From NCBI GenBank assembly GCA_040752025.1, contig JBFMFR010000025.1:1-64000 (forward strand): a DNA stretch of 64,000 nucleotides, written 5' to 3'. The translations under genes were made by a program, and so were the position numbers. The notes below the pieces were generated by a model. That model was given only the letters and a program-made list of their open reading frames with translations, did not search any database and had not been told where the DNA came from. The DNA is from JBFMFR01 sp040752025 (lineage in GTDB: Bacteria > Chloroflexota > Anaerolineae > Anaerolineales > UBA4823). Position 1 is the first letter of the stretch. Every line of letters starts with the position of its first letter. Positions 33,519 through 42,387 of this stretch are shown here, one piece after another.

Positions 33519-34406
33519 CTATGGGTTGGAAGGCGGCAGATCGTCATACCCGTTCATAAACTGGCCGGGCAAATGCAGACCCATCGAGAAAGCACCTTCC
33601 GGCAAAGGCACATCCACCAGCAAAGCAGTCAGGTACATCTCCAAGTTTAGGGCGCCGCCGCCAGCCTTGCTGAAGTTCAGGTGGCGCAGCAGCACGCCGG
33701 TTTGCAGGTCGATCCAGAAGCGGTCGATGATTACCCCCGGCTCACGGCTCCACTCCAGCACCAGGGCCGGGCGGTCGAGGAAGGTCTCGCGCCCGACAAT
33801 GTTATACTGCCCCGGGCGTTGGGCCAGCATACTGGGGAGAGGCATTTCATCCAAAGGCGTGCCCATCCTGCCCGCCAGCGGGTGCGAGTAGATCGTGTCC
33901 GAAAAGCCCAGCGGCGGCACGAACGGCTCGGTGATGGGAACGTCGATCTTTTGCACCATGCCGTCCGGATCGAGGGAATGCGTACCGTTCGTGACGCTCA
34001 AGCGCTCCGGCGCGCCGTTCGCCGGACCCATCAAGGCCAGGAACTTGTCCGGCAGGGCAACCCACATCTGGGCGCGCTCGCTTTGAATGGGGTTGGTTGA
34101 ACCGTCGCCAGCATAATAGTTCATCACGCCATCTGCCCATAAAGTTTTGAAATGCGTGTGGCTGAAGAGCATCAACTGGCGCGCCGCCTCGGGATCAGAA
34201 ATATCCACAACCCCCGGCGTGGGGGCGGCAGGTGTCAGGGTGGGCATGGGCGAGGCAACGATCTCGCTGGGCAGCGGCGTCAGGGGCGGCAGCGAGGTAT
34301 TCGTGTGCGTTGGCGGCTGCTTGGCATCGAAGCCTACGCTCCTGGGCGCGCCGCAAGCCAGCATCAGGATCACCAGCAGGGCAAGCAAAAGGATATTGCG
34401 TCTCAT
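33519..34406 (-). CDS. lipoprotein with LolA/RseB-like fold (predicted)
   Basis: 295 residues from ATG 34406 (GGAGTGAAAG upstream); the frame opens 10 codons earlier. A short signal peptide ends MLAC at Cys18, followed by a Pro/Thr-rich linker to about residue 65. The globular part has repeated strands such as WVALPDKFLALMG, RLSVTNGTHSLD and ETFLDRPALVLEWS ... RFWIDLQTGVLLRHLNF, the alternating pattern seen in LolA/RseB-type half-barrels that bind lipids or misfolded proteins. No operon partner is obvious. Fold assignment is tentative. Confidence 0.65.
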   Translation of the reverse strand: MRRNILLLALLVILMLACGAPRSVGFDAKQPPTHTNTSLPPLTPLPSEIVASPMPTLTPAAPTPGVVDISDPEAARQLMLFSHTHFKTLWADGVMNYYAGDGSTNPIQSERAQMWVALPDKFLALMGPANGAPERLSVTNGTHSLDPDGMVQKIDVPITEPFVPPLGFSDTIYSHPLAGRMGTPLDEMPLPSMLAQRPGQYNIVGRETFLDRPALVLEWSREPGVIIDRFWIDLQTGVLLRHLNFSKAGGGALNLEMYLTALLVDVPLPEGAFSMGLHLPGQFMNGYDDLPPSNP

Positions 34407-34515
34407 AGCTTTCACTCCGGTAGAGAGAAATGGCATTCTCGCGGCCTGCGAAAGCGGTTCTCGCAGGCCACGCCTATAAGACGCAGCCAGAGCGCAAAGG
34501 TTCCCGGCTAACCGG

Positions 34516-35118
34516 TTATGGCTCCTGGTTGGTTTGCGCCGGGCCTATCCCGGGCCCAGCCGCCAGGAAGAACGGCGGCAGGTCATTGAAACCCACTGGT
34601 GGGCAGCCCAGGGCCTGGATCATCCGAGCCCAGTAATTGACCTGGGCGGCGGTAGTGGCCAGGATGACGATCTCGCGCTCGCTGAAGCAGCCCTGCAAGC
34701 GAGCGATGAACTCGGGCGGGAAAGCCAGCGGCGTGCTCGATACCAGGCGGGCATACGCCACCGCCAGGCGCTCGGTTTCGCTGAAGCTGGAGACGTTTTC
34801 CAAACCAGTGCGCCCCTGCAAGGCCGCCAGCTCTTCGGGCGTGATGAGCTTCTCCCAACCCACGGCGTTCATATCCATGCAAAACGGGCAGTTGACGTGG
34901 AAAGACACTCCCAGGCGCACCAGTTTGAGCAGACGCTCGTCCAGGCGCCCCTCGTGATGGGCGATCAACGCTTCCAGGATGCCAGAGCTGAGCGCCGCCC
35001 GAGGGTACCAACCCAGCAGGCGCGCTGGCAGCAGATCTTTACCGGCGATGCGGCGGGCTACCCATACCCCCAGGCGCAGCCAGACAGGTAGATGAGCAGG
35101 TGGATTTATAAAAGCCAT
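34516..35118 (-). CDS. carboxymuconolactone decarboxylase / AhpD-like protein
   Basis: 200 residues, helical. VSFHVNCPFCMDMNAVGWEKL contains the CxxC of the AhpD-like family, although the His that usually follows is Asn here. NYWARMIQALGCPPVGF near the C-terminus is a conserved companion motif of the larger CMD-family peroxidase-related proteins. These proteins act as alkylhydroperoxidase partners or gamma-carboxymuconolactone decarboxylases; the CxxC favours a redox role. Confidence 0.85.
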   Translation of the reverse strand: MAFINPPAHLPVWLRLGVWVARRIAGKDLLPARLLGWYPRAALSSGILEALIAHHEGRLDERLLKLVRLGVSFHVNCPFCMDMNAVGWEKLITPEELAALQGRTGLENVSSFSETERLAVAYARLVSSTPLAFPPEFIARLQGCFSEREIVILATTAAQVNYWARMIQALGCPPVGFNDLPPFFLAAGPGIGPAQTNQEP

Positions 35119-35182
35119 ATAATCTATTCCAGGTAGGATTCTCCCGAAACGGATTATACATCGAACACCAGCGCCAACGCGA

Positions 35183-35218
35183 CGATCCTGCCAGTGCTTT
35201 CCATCCCTGGCAGGATCG
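35183..35218. terminator. 12-bp hairpin downstream of the M28 peptidase gene
   Basis: CGATCCTGCCAG at 35183-35194 pairs perfectly with 35207-35218 around a 12-nt loop, 43 bp past the peptidase stop. Probable transcript end for the minus-strand gene; no T-run. Confidence 0.5.
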
Positions 35219-35260
35219 AAACATCAGGTCACCGGCGAATTCTCGAGATCATCCAACCCG

Positions 35261-37663
35261 TCAGCGCTGCGCGACGTACTTCGCCAGGTTTTGCAAAAAG
35301 GTCAGGTTCTTACCGCCGCGCCCGTAGTCGGAGAGCAAACCGATGTCGGCCACCACCAGCACCTGCCCGCCAGACTGGCCGTAATCCACCAGAGCCAACA
35401 CCGCGCGGCTGCCCGCCATGGCCAGCACAATAGCGGAACAGGAAGTTCCGGAGGACTGCGCCTTACCAGCATCGATCTTGAACGGCACGCCGTTATCATT
35501 GTAGTAGGCCGCCATCATTTCCAGGTAAGAGGCGTTTTCCATCAAGGGATGCGCATCTTTGTTAGCCAAAACCACATCAGCGCTGGCCGAGCCAAATATG
35601 AAGGAAACTCCAAAACGCTCGGTCAAGTCATTGATCTTGAAAGCATCTTCGTTGACATCTTCGATGGTGAGTGTCATGGCGATATTGTGGTAGCTGTTGG
35701 TCACCACCAAAAAGCCGCCCTCCTGGATGTAGGCATCCAGGGCATCGATCTCCTGCGGGGACCAGTCCCCGCCTTCCTGTGTAGGATAGTCCATGGAGGG
35801 CAGCAGCACCACGATGTCAGTGTTTTGTAGATCCTGTGCAGTGACTGGCTGGCCGAAAGGCAACAGGTCAACATCGAACCCCTGCCAGGCGAGGGCCATG
35901 CCCAGCTCGGCCATCGCAACCGGGGCCAGGTCAGGCGTCTGGGTGTGGCTGGCAACCAGCAAGGCGCGCCGCTCAGGGGCGGGGGCGGCGCGCAGGTCGG
36001 GCCGGTCGTAGCCGGTTTGCAGGCCAGCCGCCAGGGCGATGCGCGTCATATCCACCAGCACCTCACCCACATCCCGCACCAGGTCGACCGTCTCGTAAGG
36101 ATCGTGCAGGTGCACCGCATAATGCAGGTAGCTGCTGCCGCGCCGGGCGTAAGCCGGCATGTTGATATAGATCAGGTTGGTGTTGGGCACATCGAAGGCC
36201 ATGAAATTGCTGTTATCCGAAGACAGGCCATATTCGATGTAAGACTCGGCGACCACACCGTGTGGGACGACCGTCTGGATCAGGTAGTCCGGCCACAACG
36301 GCCGGTCGTTACCGCCCACGCCCACGAATTGACCATAGGTCCAGGTATCCAGGGTGATGGATGGGTTATGGCCTTCCATCGGATAGCCCAGGCAATCGAT
36401 TTGCAGCATGGCCAGGGTGTGGTCGAGCAGTTCCTGGTGCGTGGCGACGAAATGCGCCGAACCGTAGATGCCCAACTCGTGGCTGCCGAACCAGGCCAGG
36501 TACAGGTCGACCGGCGGCTGGATGTGAGACTCGTTCAGAACCCGGGCGACCTCCAGCAGGGTCACAACGCCGCTGCCATCATCGAATGCGCCGGGGCTGT
36601 TGGGGCTGTCTACGTGCGCTCCCAGGATGACCGCCGCCGAGGAGTCTGCACCGGGGATGCGCGCAATTAAATTTTGCGACCAGCCAGGTGAGAACACATC
36701 CGCGTCCCAGGTCAGGCGCGCCGATTGGATATCCCCTTCCAGAGCAGGAACCAGATCATCCCAACTGGAAATGCCCGCAGCGGACAGGTCTTCAACCTTG
36801 ATGTGCAGGATGGGCACCTTGGGCTCGAAAGGAATACGCTGGAAGACGCTGCCATCGCCCAGCCCCATGCCGCGGCTCTCGCCGTCCACATTCGAGTACT
36901 GTGTAACCAACAGTAAACCCGCCGGGACATAACTGAAAACAGTCTGCAGCTGCCCGGTGTTATCCATACATTCAGAGTTGACAGCACAGTCAATCAAGTA
37001 ATAATCCATGAAGAGCACGCGCCCTCGCACCTGGTCGGTCTGCAAGGCGTAAAACTGCTCCACATCGCGCACCAACAAGGGCGCTCCAGAGACCTCCACC
37101 GGATCGCGCTGATCGTCATTGAGGCCGCCATCCGAATCGAAGTAGCGCGCCAGCGAAGCCTGGTAGCGCGAGCCGCGCAGAGCCTCGGCTGGCACCTCAA
37201 TCTCCTGGCCATTCTGGGTCAGGTGCAGGCGCGCTTCCCAGAACTCGACGGCCAGGTAGAGGGGGAACTCCTGGTGCTCGATCTCCAGGCCGGCTTCGTT
37301 CAGGTAAGTAAGACCTTGCAGGCGTGATTCTACGTACTGGAAAGCTTCGACTTCACCCACTGTACCGCCGCTGCGCCAGCCAGAATAGGGCTGGATGGTA
37401 GTCAGCACTTCCAGGTCGGCGAGCATGGATTCCAGCGAAACCTGGTCGTAGGGAACATCCACCTGGACGACAGGGACTGGCGTGCTGGTGGGCACCGTAA
37501 CGACCTCCGTGGGCGCGGCGAGTTCCTGAGTTGGCGACTGGATAGGCGCCTGCGTGGCAGGCAGCGTGGGTGCGGGCGAAACCGCAGGGATGGGCGCCGG
37601 GCGGCAACTGCTTAGAATTATGACGAGCGTGAACCCAAGGCAAAGTAAGCGTTTTTGTGACAT
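35261..37663 (-). CDS. M28-family metallopeptidase lipoprotein
   Basis: 800 residues. A signal peptide ends LSSC at Cys20, then a Pro/Thr-rich linker to about residue 68. A PA-like domain insert precedes the zinc peptidase core: GAHVDSPNSPGAFDDGSGV (His/Asp ligands), SHELGIYGS (catalytic Glu), QIDCLGYP and a late HLHDPYETVDLV histidine. The last 220 residues form an extra alpha/beta domain (VVLLPSMDYPTQEGGDWSPQEIDALDAYIQEGGFLVVTNSY) like the GATase-type fold of DUF4350 proteins. Likely a surface aminopeptidase for scavenging peptides. The stop is followed by a hairpin. Confidence 0.88.
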   Translation of the reverse strand: MSQKRLLCLGFTLVIILSSCRPAPIPAVSPAPTLPATQAPIQSPTQELAAPTEVVTVPTSTPVPVVQVDVPYDQVSLESMLADLEVLTTIQPYSGWRSGGTVGEVEAFQYVESRLQGLTYLNEAGLEIEHQEFPLYLAVEFWEARLHLTQNGQEIEVPAEALRGSRYQASLARYFDSDGGLNDDQRDPVEVSGAPLLVRDVEQFYALQTDQVRGRVLFMDYYLIDCAVNSECMDNTGQLQTVFSYVPAGLLLVTQYSNVDGESRGMGLGDGSVFQRIPFEPKVPILHIKVEDLSAAGISSWDDLVPALEGDIQSARLTWDADVFSPGWSQNLIARIPGADSSAAVILGAHVDSPNSPGAFDDGSGVVTLLEVARVLNESHIQPPVDLYLAWFGSHELGIYGSAHFVATHQELLDHTLAMLQIDCLGYPMEGHNPSITLDTWTYGQFVGVGGNDRPLWPDYLIQTVVPHGVVAESYIEYGLSSDNSNFMAFDVPNTNLIYINMPAYARRGSSYLHYAVHLHDPYETVDLVRDVGEVLVDMTRIALAAGLQTGYDRPDLRAAPAPERRALLVASHTQTPDLAPVAMAELGMALAWQGFDVDLLPFGQPVTAQDLQNTDIVVLLPSMDYPTQEGGDWSPQEIDALDAYIQEGGFLVVTNSYHNIAMTLTIEDVNEDAFKINDLTERFGVSFIFGSASADVVLANKDAHPLMENASYLEMMAAYYNDNGVPFKIDAGKAQSSGTSCSAIVLAMAGSRAVLALVDYGQSGGQVLVVADIGLLSDYGRGGKNLTFLQNLAKYVAQR

Positions 37664-37690
37664 GTGGTGCTCCTTCCTAATTTGTACACT

Positions 37691-38653
37691 TCAAGATGAT
37701 TCTTCCATGATGAAATCAATCGCCCAGCCCAATTTTATGCTCAGATCCGGCGGGAAGATATGTCCGACGCCCGCATTCACATAAAACCGGAAAGGCAGCC
37801 CGGCCTCCTCAAAGACTCCCACCATCTCCTGCTCATCGGGTACAGGCAGAGAGTGTTCCCCCTCCAGGACGACGCCTCTGACGCCGCGCTGCACGGCCTT
37901 CAAAACATTCTCTTTCGTAAAGGCATGCGGCTTGAGACTCGGGCACAGCGCCACGAAACCCCTGACCGGCAGGACTTCCGCCAGGGTGATATCCAGGGAG
38001 GTGATGGCGCCGCCCGAAAAGCCGCCGATCAAAACTTTCTCCAGGTTCACCGGGTATTGCGAGACGACCTGTTCGTAGCAAGCACGGATATCCTCCCGGG
38101 CCACAGCGTAATCGTTCAGCCAGACGTAGCCACTGGCGCTCACCCGTTGCGAGGATTGGGCGAATACCGCGATGAATCCCCGGCTGGTGAGTTCCTGCGG
38201 CTCCCAGAACCAGCGCTGGTATTCGATATTGCCGGTAACACTGCCATCGCCATGCAAGACCATGAACAACGGGTAACGCCGCTCAGGCGTGTACCCTTCG
38301 GGCAGATCCACAACGTACTGCATCTGAGCTCCAACCTGCGCCTGCTGCTGCAACATCTGTTTCATTTTTTCGAGCAAAGCGGGGAAACGTGGATGCTCCC
38401 TGACGGGCTCGAAAAGCCCTCCATCGATCGGCCAGGCAAATCCCATGCCCTGGGCGCGTTCGATCGCATCGAGGCAGGCAGCCTGGTCACCGAGGCAGGC
38501 ATAGGTGTAGGACTGGCAAAAAAGGATGAGGAGCATCTGCTCCGGGAAGTGCTGCTCGGCGCGCTGCAAGACCTCAAGAGCCTGGCGATACTGGCCCAGC
38601 TCGAACAAGCGGTCCACTTCCATGTCAACTTGTTTGTAGTGTGTGTATGGCAT
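37691..38653 (-). CDS. alpha/beta-hydrolase esterase with N-terminal TPR-like helices
   Basis: 320 residues from ATG 38653 (GGAG six bases upstream; the adjacent ATG at 38656 is equally possible). Residues about 5-90 are helical with TPR-like features (ELGQYRQALEVLQRAEQHFP). The rest is a phospholipase/carboxylesterase-type hydrolase: LFMVLHGDG, the nucleophile elbow GGFSGGA and a late HIF histidine (GVGHIFPPD). No signal peptide, so cytosolic. It sits 27 bp upstream of the peptidase gene start on the same strand. Substrate unknown. Confidence 0.78.
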   Translation of the reverse strand: MPYTHYKQVDMEVDRLFELGQYRQALEVLQRAEQHFPEQMLLILFCQSYTYACLGDQAACLDAIERAQGMGFAWPIDGGLFEPVREHPRFPALLEKMKQMLQQQAQVGAQMQYVVDLPEGYTPERRYPLFMVLHGDGSVTGNIEYQRWFWEPQELTSRGFIAVFAQSSQRVSASGYVWLNDYAVAREDIRACYEQVVSQYPVNLEKVLIGGFSGGAITSLDITLAEVLPVRGFVALCPSLKPHAFTKENVLKAVQRGVRGVVLEGEHSLPVPDEQEMVGVFEEAGLPFRFYVNAGVGHIFPPDLSIKLGWAIDFIMEESS

Positions 38654-38681
38654 CATTGTCTCCGCGATCAAAGAAAATCTG

Positions 38682-39749
38682 TTATGGGGCGCCGGGCGCT
38701 ATCGACCAGGAAGGCCAGTAATCGTCGCCGCGCTGTTTGGTGAGCGAGTGCTGGTCGCTGCCGTCGGCGTTCATCACATACAGTTCGAAATTGCCATCCC
38801 GGTCGGTCTGGAACAGGATGTACCTGCCATCCGGCGACCAGACGGCGTCCTCATCATAACCAGGTATATCGGTCAGCCGGCGCTGGTCGCTGCCATCCGG
38901 GCGCATCACGTAGACATCCACGTTGCGCGAGTTGGCCGGCCTGACCGAATACACGATCCATTCGTCGTCCGGCGACCAGGCCGGGAAGACCTCCCAATCC
39001 GGGCTGCTGGTCAACTGGCGCTGGTCGCTGCCATCGGCGTTCATCACGTACAGGTCCCAGTTGCCGTTGCGGTCGGAGGAGAAGATGATTTGCGAGCCAT
39101 CCGGCGACCAGTCGGCGAACTGGTCGTTAGCAACTGCGTTGGCCTGGTTGGAAGTCAGGCGCACCTGCCCGCTGCCATCCGGGTTGATCAGGTTGATTTC
39201 TCGAAAGCCATCACCATCGCTGTCCGAGTCGAAGCTGATGCGCTTCCCATCCGGCGACCAGGCCGGATGCTCGTTAGAAACCTGAGAGGTGGTCAGGCGG
39301 CGCAGGCCGCTGCCATCCGTATTGATCAGGTAGAGTTCGTACTTCAGATGGGGAAACCTGCCTGTGAGGTCGTGGCGGGCGGTGATGAACACGATCTGCC
39401 TCCCATCTGGGGAGAGCGCCGGGCTGACGTCTTCGGCCGGGTCATCCGTCAGGCGCGTCTGGGCGCTGCCATCGGCGTTCATGATGAAGATCTCGGCGTT
39501 GCCGCTGCGCTCGGAATAGAAGGCGACCAGGCCGCCGCCGCGGCCATCCAGAGGCTCGGCCGGCGTGGTGGCTGTGGGGGTGGGCTTGGGCGGGCGCGGC
39601 GTGCGAGAGGGGGTGGGCGCCAGCATGGGCACATCCGTCGCCAGCGGCAAGGAAGGCAGGGGCAGCGTTTCAGCAGGCGTGACGGGCGCGCCGTTACAGG
39701 CGGCCAACAGGCAGAACAGCAGCGTAAGGATAAAAAGGCGTCTCTTCAT
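38682..39749 (-). CDS. TolB-like PD40 beta-propeller lipoprotein
   Basis: 355 residues from ATG 39749. The signal peptide ends LAAC at Cys18, followed by a Pro/Thr-rich spacer. The body has about six repeats of the PD40 type, each with WSPDG(K/R)xI and (L/Y)(Y/F)VMNADGS(D/A)QxxLT, which build a six-bladed propeller as in TolB and the periplasmic parts of some peptidases. In this cell type such a protein is likely a surface or periplasmic binding scaffold. Its 5' leader contains a strong hairpin that also lies beyond the gene upstream. Confidence 0.88.
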   Translation of the reverse strand: MKRRLFILTLLFCLLAACNGAPVTPAETLPLPSLPLATDVPMLAPTPSRTPRPPKPTPTATTPAEPLDGRGGGLVAFYSERSGNAEIFIMNADGSAQTRLTDDPAEDVSPALSPDGRQIVFITARHDLTGRFPHLKYELYLINTDGSGLRRLTTSQVSNEHPAWSPDGKRISFDSDSDGDGFREINLINPDGSGQVRLTSNQANAVANDQFADWSPDGSQIIFSSDRNGNWDLYVMNADGSDQRQLTSSPDWEVFPAWSPDDEWIVYSVRPANSRNVDVYVMRPDGSDQRRLTDIPGYDEDAVWSPDGRYILFQTDRDGNFELYVMNADGSDQHSLTKQRGDDYWPSWSIAPGAP

Positions 39750-39771
39750 GGGAATTTTTCTCGAAAACGAA

Positions 39772-39812
39772 ACGCCGGAGCACAGGGGTTCAGGACCTCT
39801 GTGCTCCGGCGT
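39772..39812 (-). terminator. 14-bp hairpin between membrane-protein and propeller genes
   Basis: ACGCCGGAGCACAG at 39772-39785 pairs exactly with 39799-39812, and the pairing extends inward with one mismatch. It is positioned 40 bp after the end of the minus-strand membrane-protein gene and 23 bp before the propeller gene start, so it can end or attenuate that transcript. Confidence 0.65.
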
Positions 39813-39852
39813 GGGGGTTATCGCAAGAAGGCTTCGCTGCACATTGTCGGAA

Positions 39853-40731
39853 TTAGCGAGGCACAGGACGGCACATGCCGGGCATCTTATCGTACACCGG
39901 GCAGAGTATGTTGAAATCCTCCATCAGCACCAGCACGTTGACCACTGCCATCTCTTCATCGAAGTCGCGCACCAGTAGCTGGTAATCCTTACCCAGGAAA
40001 TGATCTTCGGCATCCAGCTTTTGCAAGGATTTCTGGCTGAGGCGCGGCACGTTGCCGGTGGGCGCCTGCAAGCCAGCCGTAACCTGCAAGAGGTCGTTCA
40101 CCGCCAGCAGCGGGCTGCGCAGGTGCACGTTGACCATCTGGTCGGCAGCCAGCGCGCCCAGGCCCAGGAGAGGGATGCAGGCGCACAACAACAACACTTT
40201 GCGCGCGGCCAACGAGCTGCGCGCCGCGCCCTCGATCAGGTTGAGGGCAAACAGGCCAGCCAGTGCGCTGGTCAGGATTGGGAAAAATCCCACCACGAAC
40301 AGGTTGCTGCCGCGCACCAGCCCAAAGGGGTATTGCAGCAAACGCAGCATCTCCGGCTGGCGCCAGCTCAGGAACGCCAGGTAGCCCTCGATGGGCTGCC
40401 ACAAGATCAGCAGCGCCCCCCCGAGTCCGATCAAAGTCCAAACCGGCACGGTGATCCAGGTCTTATCCAGGCGAGCCGACAGCCAGCCGGCAAAAGTGTA
40501 AGCCGGCAGCACCAGAACAACGCCGAGCAGCAGTTTAGACCCTGGCTGTACCACCGCGGCGCGGCTTAGTAGAAAAGCATCGATGCCCCAGGCAAAGGTC
40601 ACAAAGGCCAGCCCGCTCAGCAGCCCGTACAACAGGCCCAGGACCTGGTGCTCTGCATGTACGGCAGCCAACTGGCGATCCGAAGGCCGGCGAATGGGTT
40701 CGAAAGTTGTTTTTTCAAGTGTGCTTTCCAT
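39853..40731 (-). CDS. polytopic membrane protein of unknown function
   Basis: 292 residues from ATG 40731 (GGAG with an A-rich spacer upstream); the open frame extends 20 codons further. About six hydrophobic helices lie between residues 30 and 205 (GLLYGLLSGLAFVTFAWGI, LLLGVVLVLPAYTFAGWL, ITVPVWTLIGLGGALLILW and so on), followed by an extracytoplasmic-looking C-terminal domain of about 85 residues with a Cys pair near the end (NILCPVYDKMPGMCRPVPR). No family recognised. Confidence 0.7.
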   Translation of the reverse strand: MESTLEKTTFEPIRRPSDRQLAAVHAEHQVLGLLYGLLSGLAFVTFAWGIDAFLLSRAAVVQPGSKLLLGVVLVLPAYTFAGWLSARLDKTWITVPVWTLIGLGGALLILWQPIEGYLAFLSWRQPEMLRLLQYPFGLVRGSNLFVVGFFPILTSALAGLFALNLIEGAARSSLAARKVLLLCACIPLLGLGALAADQMVNVHLRSPLLAVNDLLQVTAGLQAPTGNVPRLSQKSLQKLDAEDHFLGKDYQLLVRDFDEEMAVVNVLVLMEDFNILCPVYDKMPGMCRPVPR

Positions 40732-40857
40732 ATTTTTTTCTCCACAGGCGTATGCCCGTTCTATATACCTTACTGATGCTAAGCCTGACAAGTTCAGCAG
40801 CGTGGCGTAGAAAATTTAGCTCTTCAGGATTATTTTTTTTATCCCGATTGGTGCGTT

Positions 40858-40890
40858 TCATCCGCAGATGACGCAGATTACCGCAGATAG
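40858..40890. repeat. short CGCAGAT-type dispersed repeat
   Basis: CGCAGAT occurs three times at 40863, 40872 and 40882, spaced 9-10 bp. Phrases of this type, like the CGGATG units near 710-735, look like a dispersed short intergenic repeat. Confidence 0.4.
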
Positions 40891-40962
40891 AGACAGGAAA
40901 GAATTGTAAAGAGGACTTTGCCCGCAAGGGTGCATGGGGTACAATTGCCCAGGAGGCATTGG

Positions 40963-42387
40963 ATGAACAACACAGTTTCCAAAAATCCCCTGTTAGCCAA
41001 CACATCCCCTGAATGTTTCACCTATCTTCAAACCCACTCCGAGCGCTTCCTGAATGAGCTGATCGAGTGGTGCAAGATCCCTTCGATTTCGTCGATCGCC
41101 GCCTACCAGGCCGAGATGCGCCGGGCGGCGGAGTTCGGCGCCGGCCTGCTGCGCGCCGCCGGGCTGGAGAACGTGGCGGTGCTGCCCACCGCCGGGCACC
41201 CGCTGGCTTACGGCGAGTGGCTGAAGGCCGGGCCGGGCGCGCCAACGGTGCTGTTCTACGGGCATTACGATGTGCAGCCCGCCCTGCAAGCCGAGCTGTG
41301 GGAGACGCCGCCCTTCGAGCCCAGTGTGCGCGGCGATTGCCTGTACGGGCGCGGCGCTTCGGACATGAAGGGCCAGACGATGGCCGAAATCAAAGCCATC
41401 GAGGCGGTGCTGCAAACGCAGGGCAGGCTGCCGATCAACGTCAAGGTGCTGCTCGACGGCGAAGAAGAGATCGGCTCGCGCAGCCTGCGAGCCTTCATCA
41501 CCGAGAACCAGGCGCGGCTGGCCTGTGATTACGCCGTCAACCCGGACGCGGGCATGTGCTCGGCAGACCAGCCTTCGATCACCTACGCCCTGCGCGGCGG
41601 CGTGCGCGTCAACCTGACGGTCTACGGCCCGCAGCAAGACCTGCACTCGGGCGTATTCGGCGGCACGCTGCACAACCCCGCCCAGGCGCTGGCCGAATTG
41701 ATCGCCGGGATGCACAACGCCCAGGGGCGCGTCACCCTGCCTGGTTTTTACGAACGCGTGCGCCCGTTGGAAGCCGAGGAACGCCACATGCTGGCGCAAC
41801 TGCCGGTGAACGACGCATTCTTCCTGCAATCGAGCGGCGCGCCGGCGCTGTGGGGCGAGCCGGAGTTCACCCCCTACGAGCGCACCACTGCCCGCCCCAC
41901 CCTGGAGGTGCTCAGCTTCCAGGCCGGGCTGCCAGGCGAAGGTGTCTTGAACATCGTGCCGGCCAAAGCCAGCGCGGCGCTCTCCATGCGCCTGGTGCCC
42001 GACCAGGACCCGCAGGAAGCTTACCAATCCTTGCTGCGCTACCTGGAAGCGCAGGCCCCGCCCACCATCCGCTGGGAAGCCCAATACATCGGCGGCGGTC
42101 GTGGGGCGCTGGTGCGGCGCGACCAGCCGGGCATGCAGGCCATGTACCGGGCGCTGCACGCCACCTGGGGCGTTGCGCCGCGCTTCTCCCGCCAGGGCGG
42201 CGGCATTGCCGTGGTGGGACAGTTGCAGCAGATCATGGGCGTCGACTCGGTTATGACCGGCTTCGGGCTGCCAGACGATAACATCCACGGGCCCAACGAA
42301 CACCTGCACCTGCCCACCTGGCGCAAAGGCATCCAGGCGCTGGTGCATTTCTTGTTCGAGGCAGCTCCCCGAGGGACAGCGCTATGA
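40963..42387 (+). CDS. M20-family dipeptidase
   Basis: 474 residues from ATG 40963 with AGGAGG six bases upstream. The metal-binding motifs of M20A-type peptidases are intact: FYGHYDVQPA, RGASDMKGQ, LLDGEEEIGS, and a late NEHLHLPTWRKG with the final His. The dimerisation domain is inserted at about residues 210-385. Such cytosolic enzymes cleave dipeptides or acylated amino acids. The stop codon overlaps the start of the following acetyltransferase gene by ATGA. Confidence 0.92.
   Translation: MNNTVSKNPLLANTSPECFTYLQTHSERFLNELIEWCKIPSISSIAAYQAEMRRAAEFGAGLLRAAGLENVAVLPTAGHPLAYGEWLKAGPGAPTVLFYGHYDVQPALQAELWETPPFEPSVRGDCLYGRGASDMKGQTMAEIKAIEAVLQTQGRLPINVKVLLDGEEEIGSRSLRAFITENQARLACDYAVNPDAGMCSADQPSITYALRGGVRVNLTVYGPQQDLHSGVFGGTLHNPAQALAELIAGMHNAQGRVTLPGFYERVRPLEAEERHMLAQLPVNDAFFLQSSGAPALWGEPEFTPYERTTARPTLEVLSFQAGLPGEGVLNIVPAKASAALSMRLVPDQDPQEAYQSLLRYLEAQAPPTIRWEAQYIGGGRGALVRRDQPGMQAMYRALHATWGVAPRFSRQGGGIAVVGQLQQIMGVDSVMTGFGLPDDNIHGPNEHLHLPTWRKGIQALVHFLFEAAPRGTAL

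Noticed and set aside
40993..42348. 451-codon minus-strand open frame opposite the M20 dipeptidase
   Set aside because: Antisense shadow; the plus strand encodes all M20 metal-site motifs and has AGGAGG before its start.
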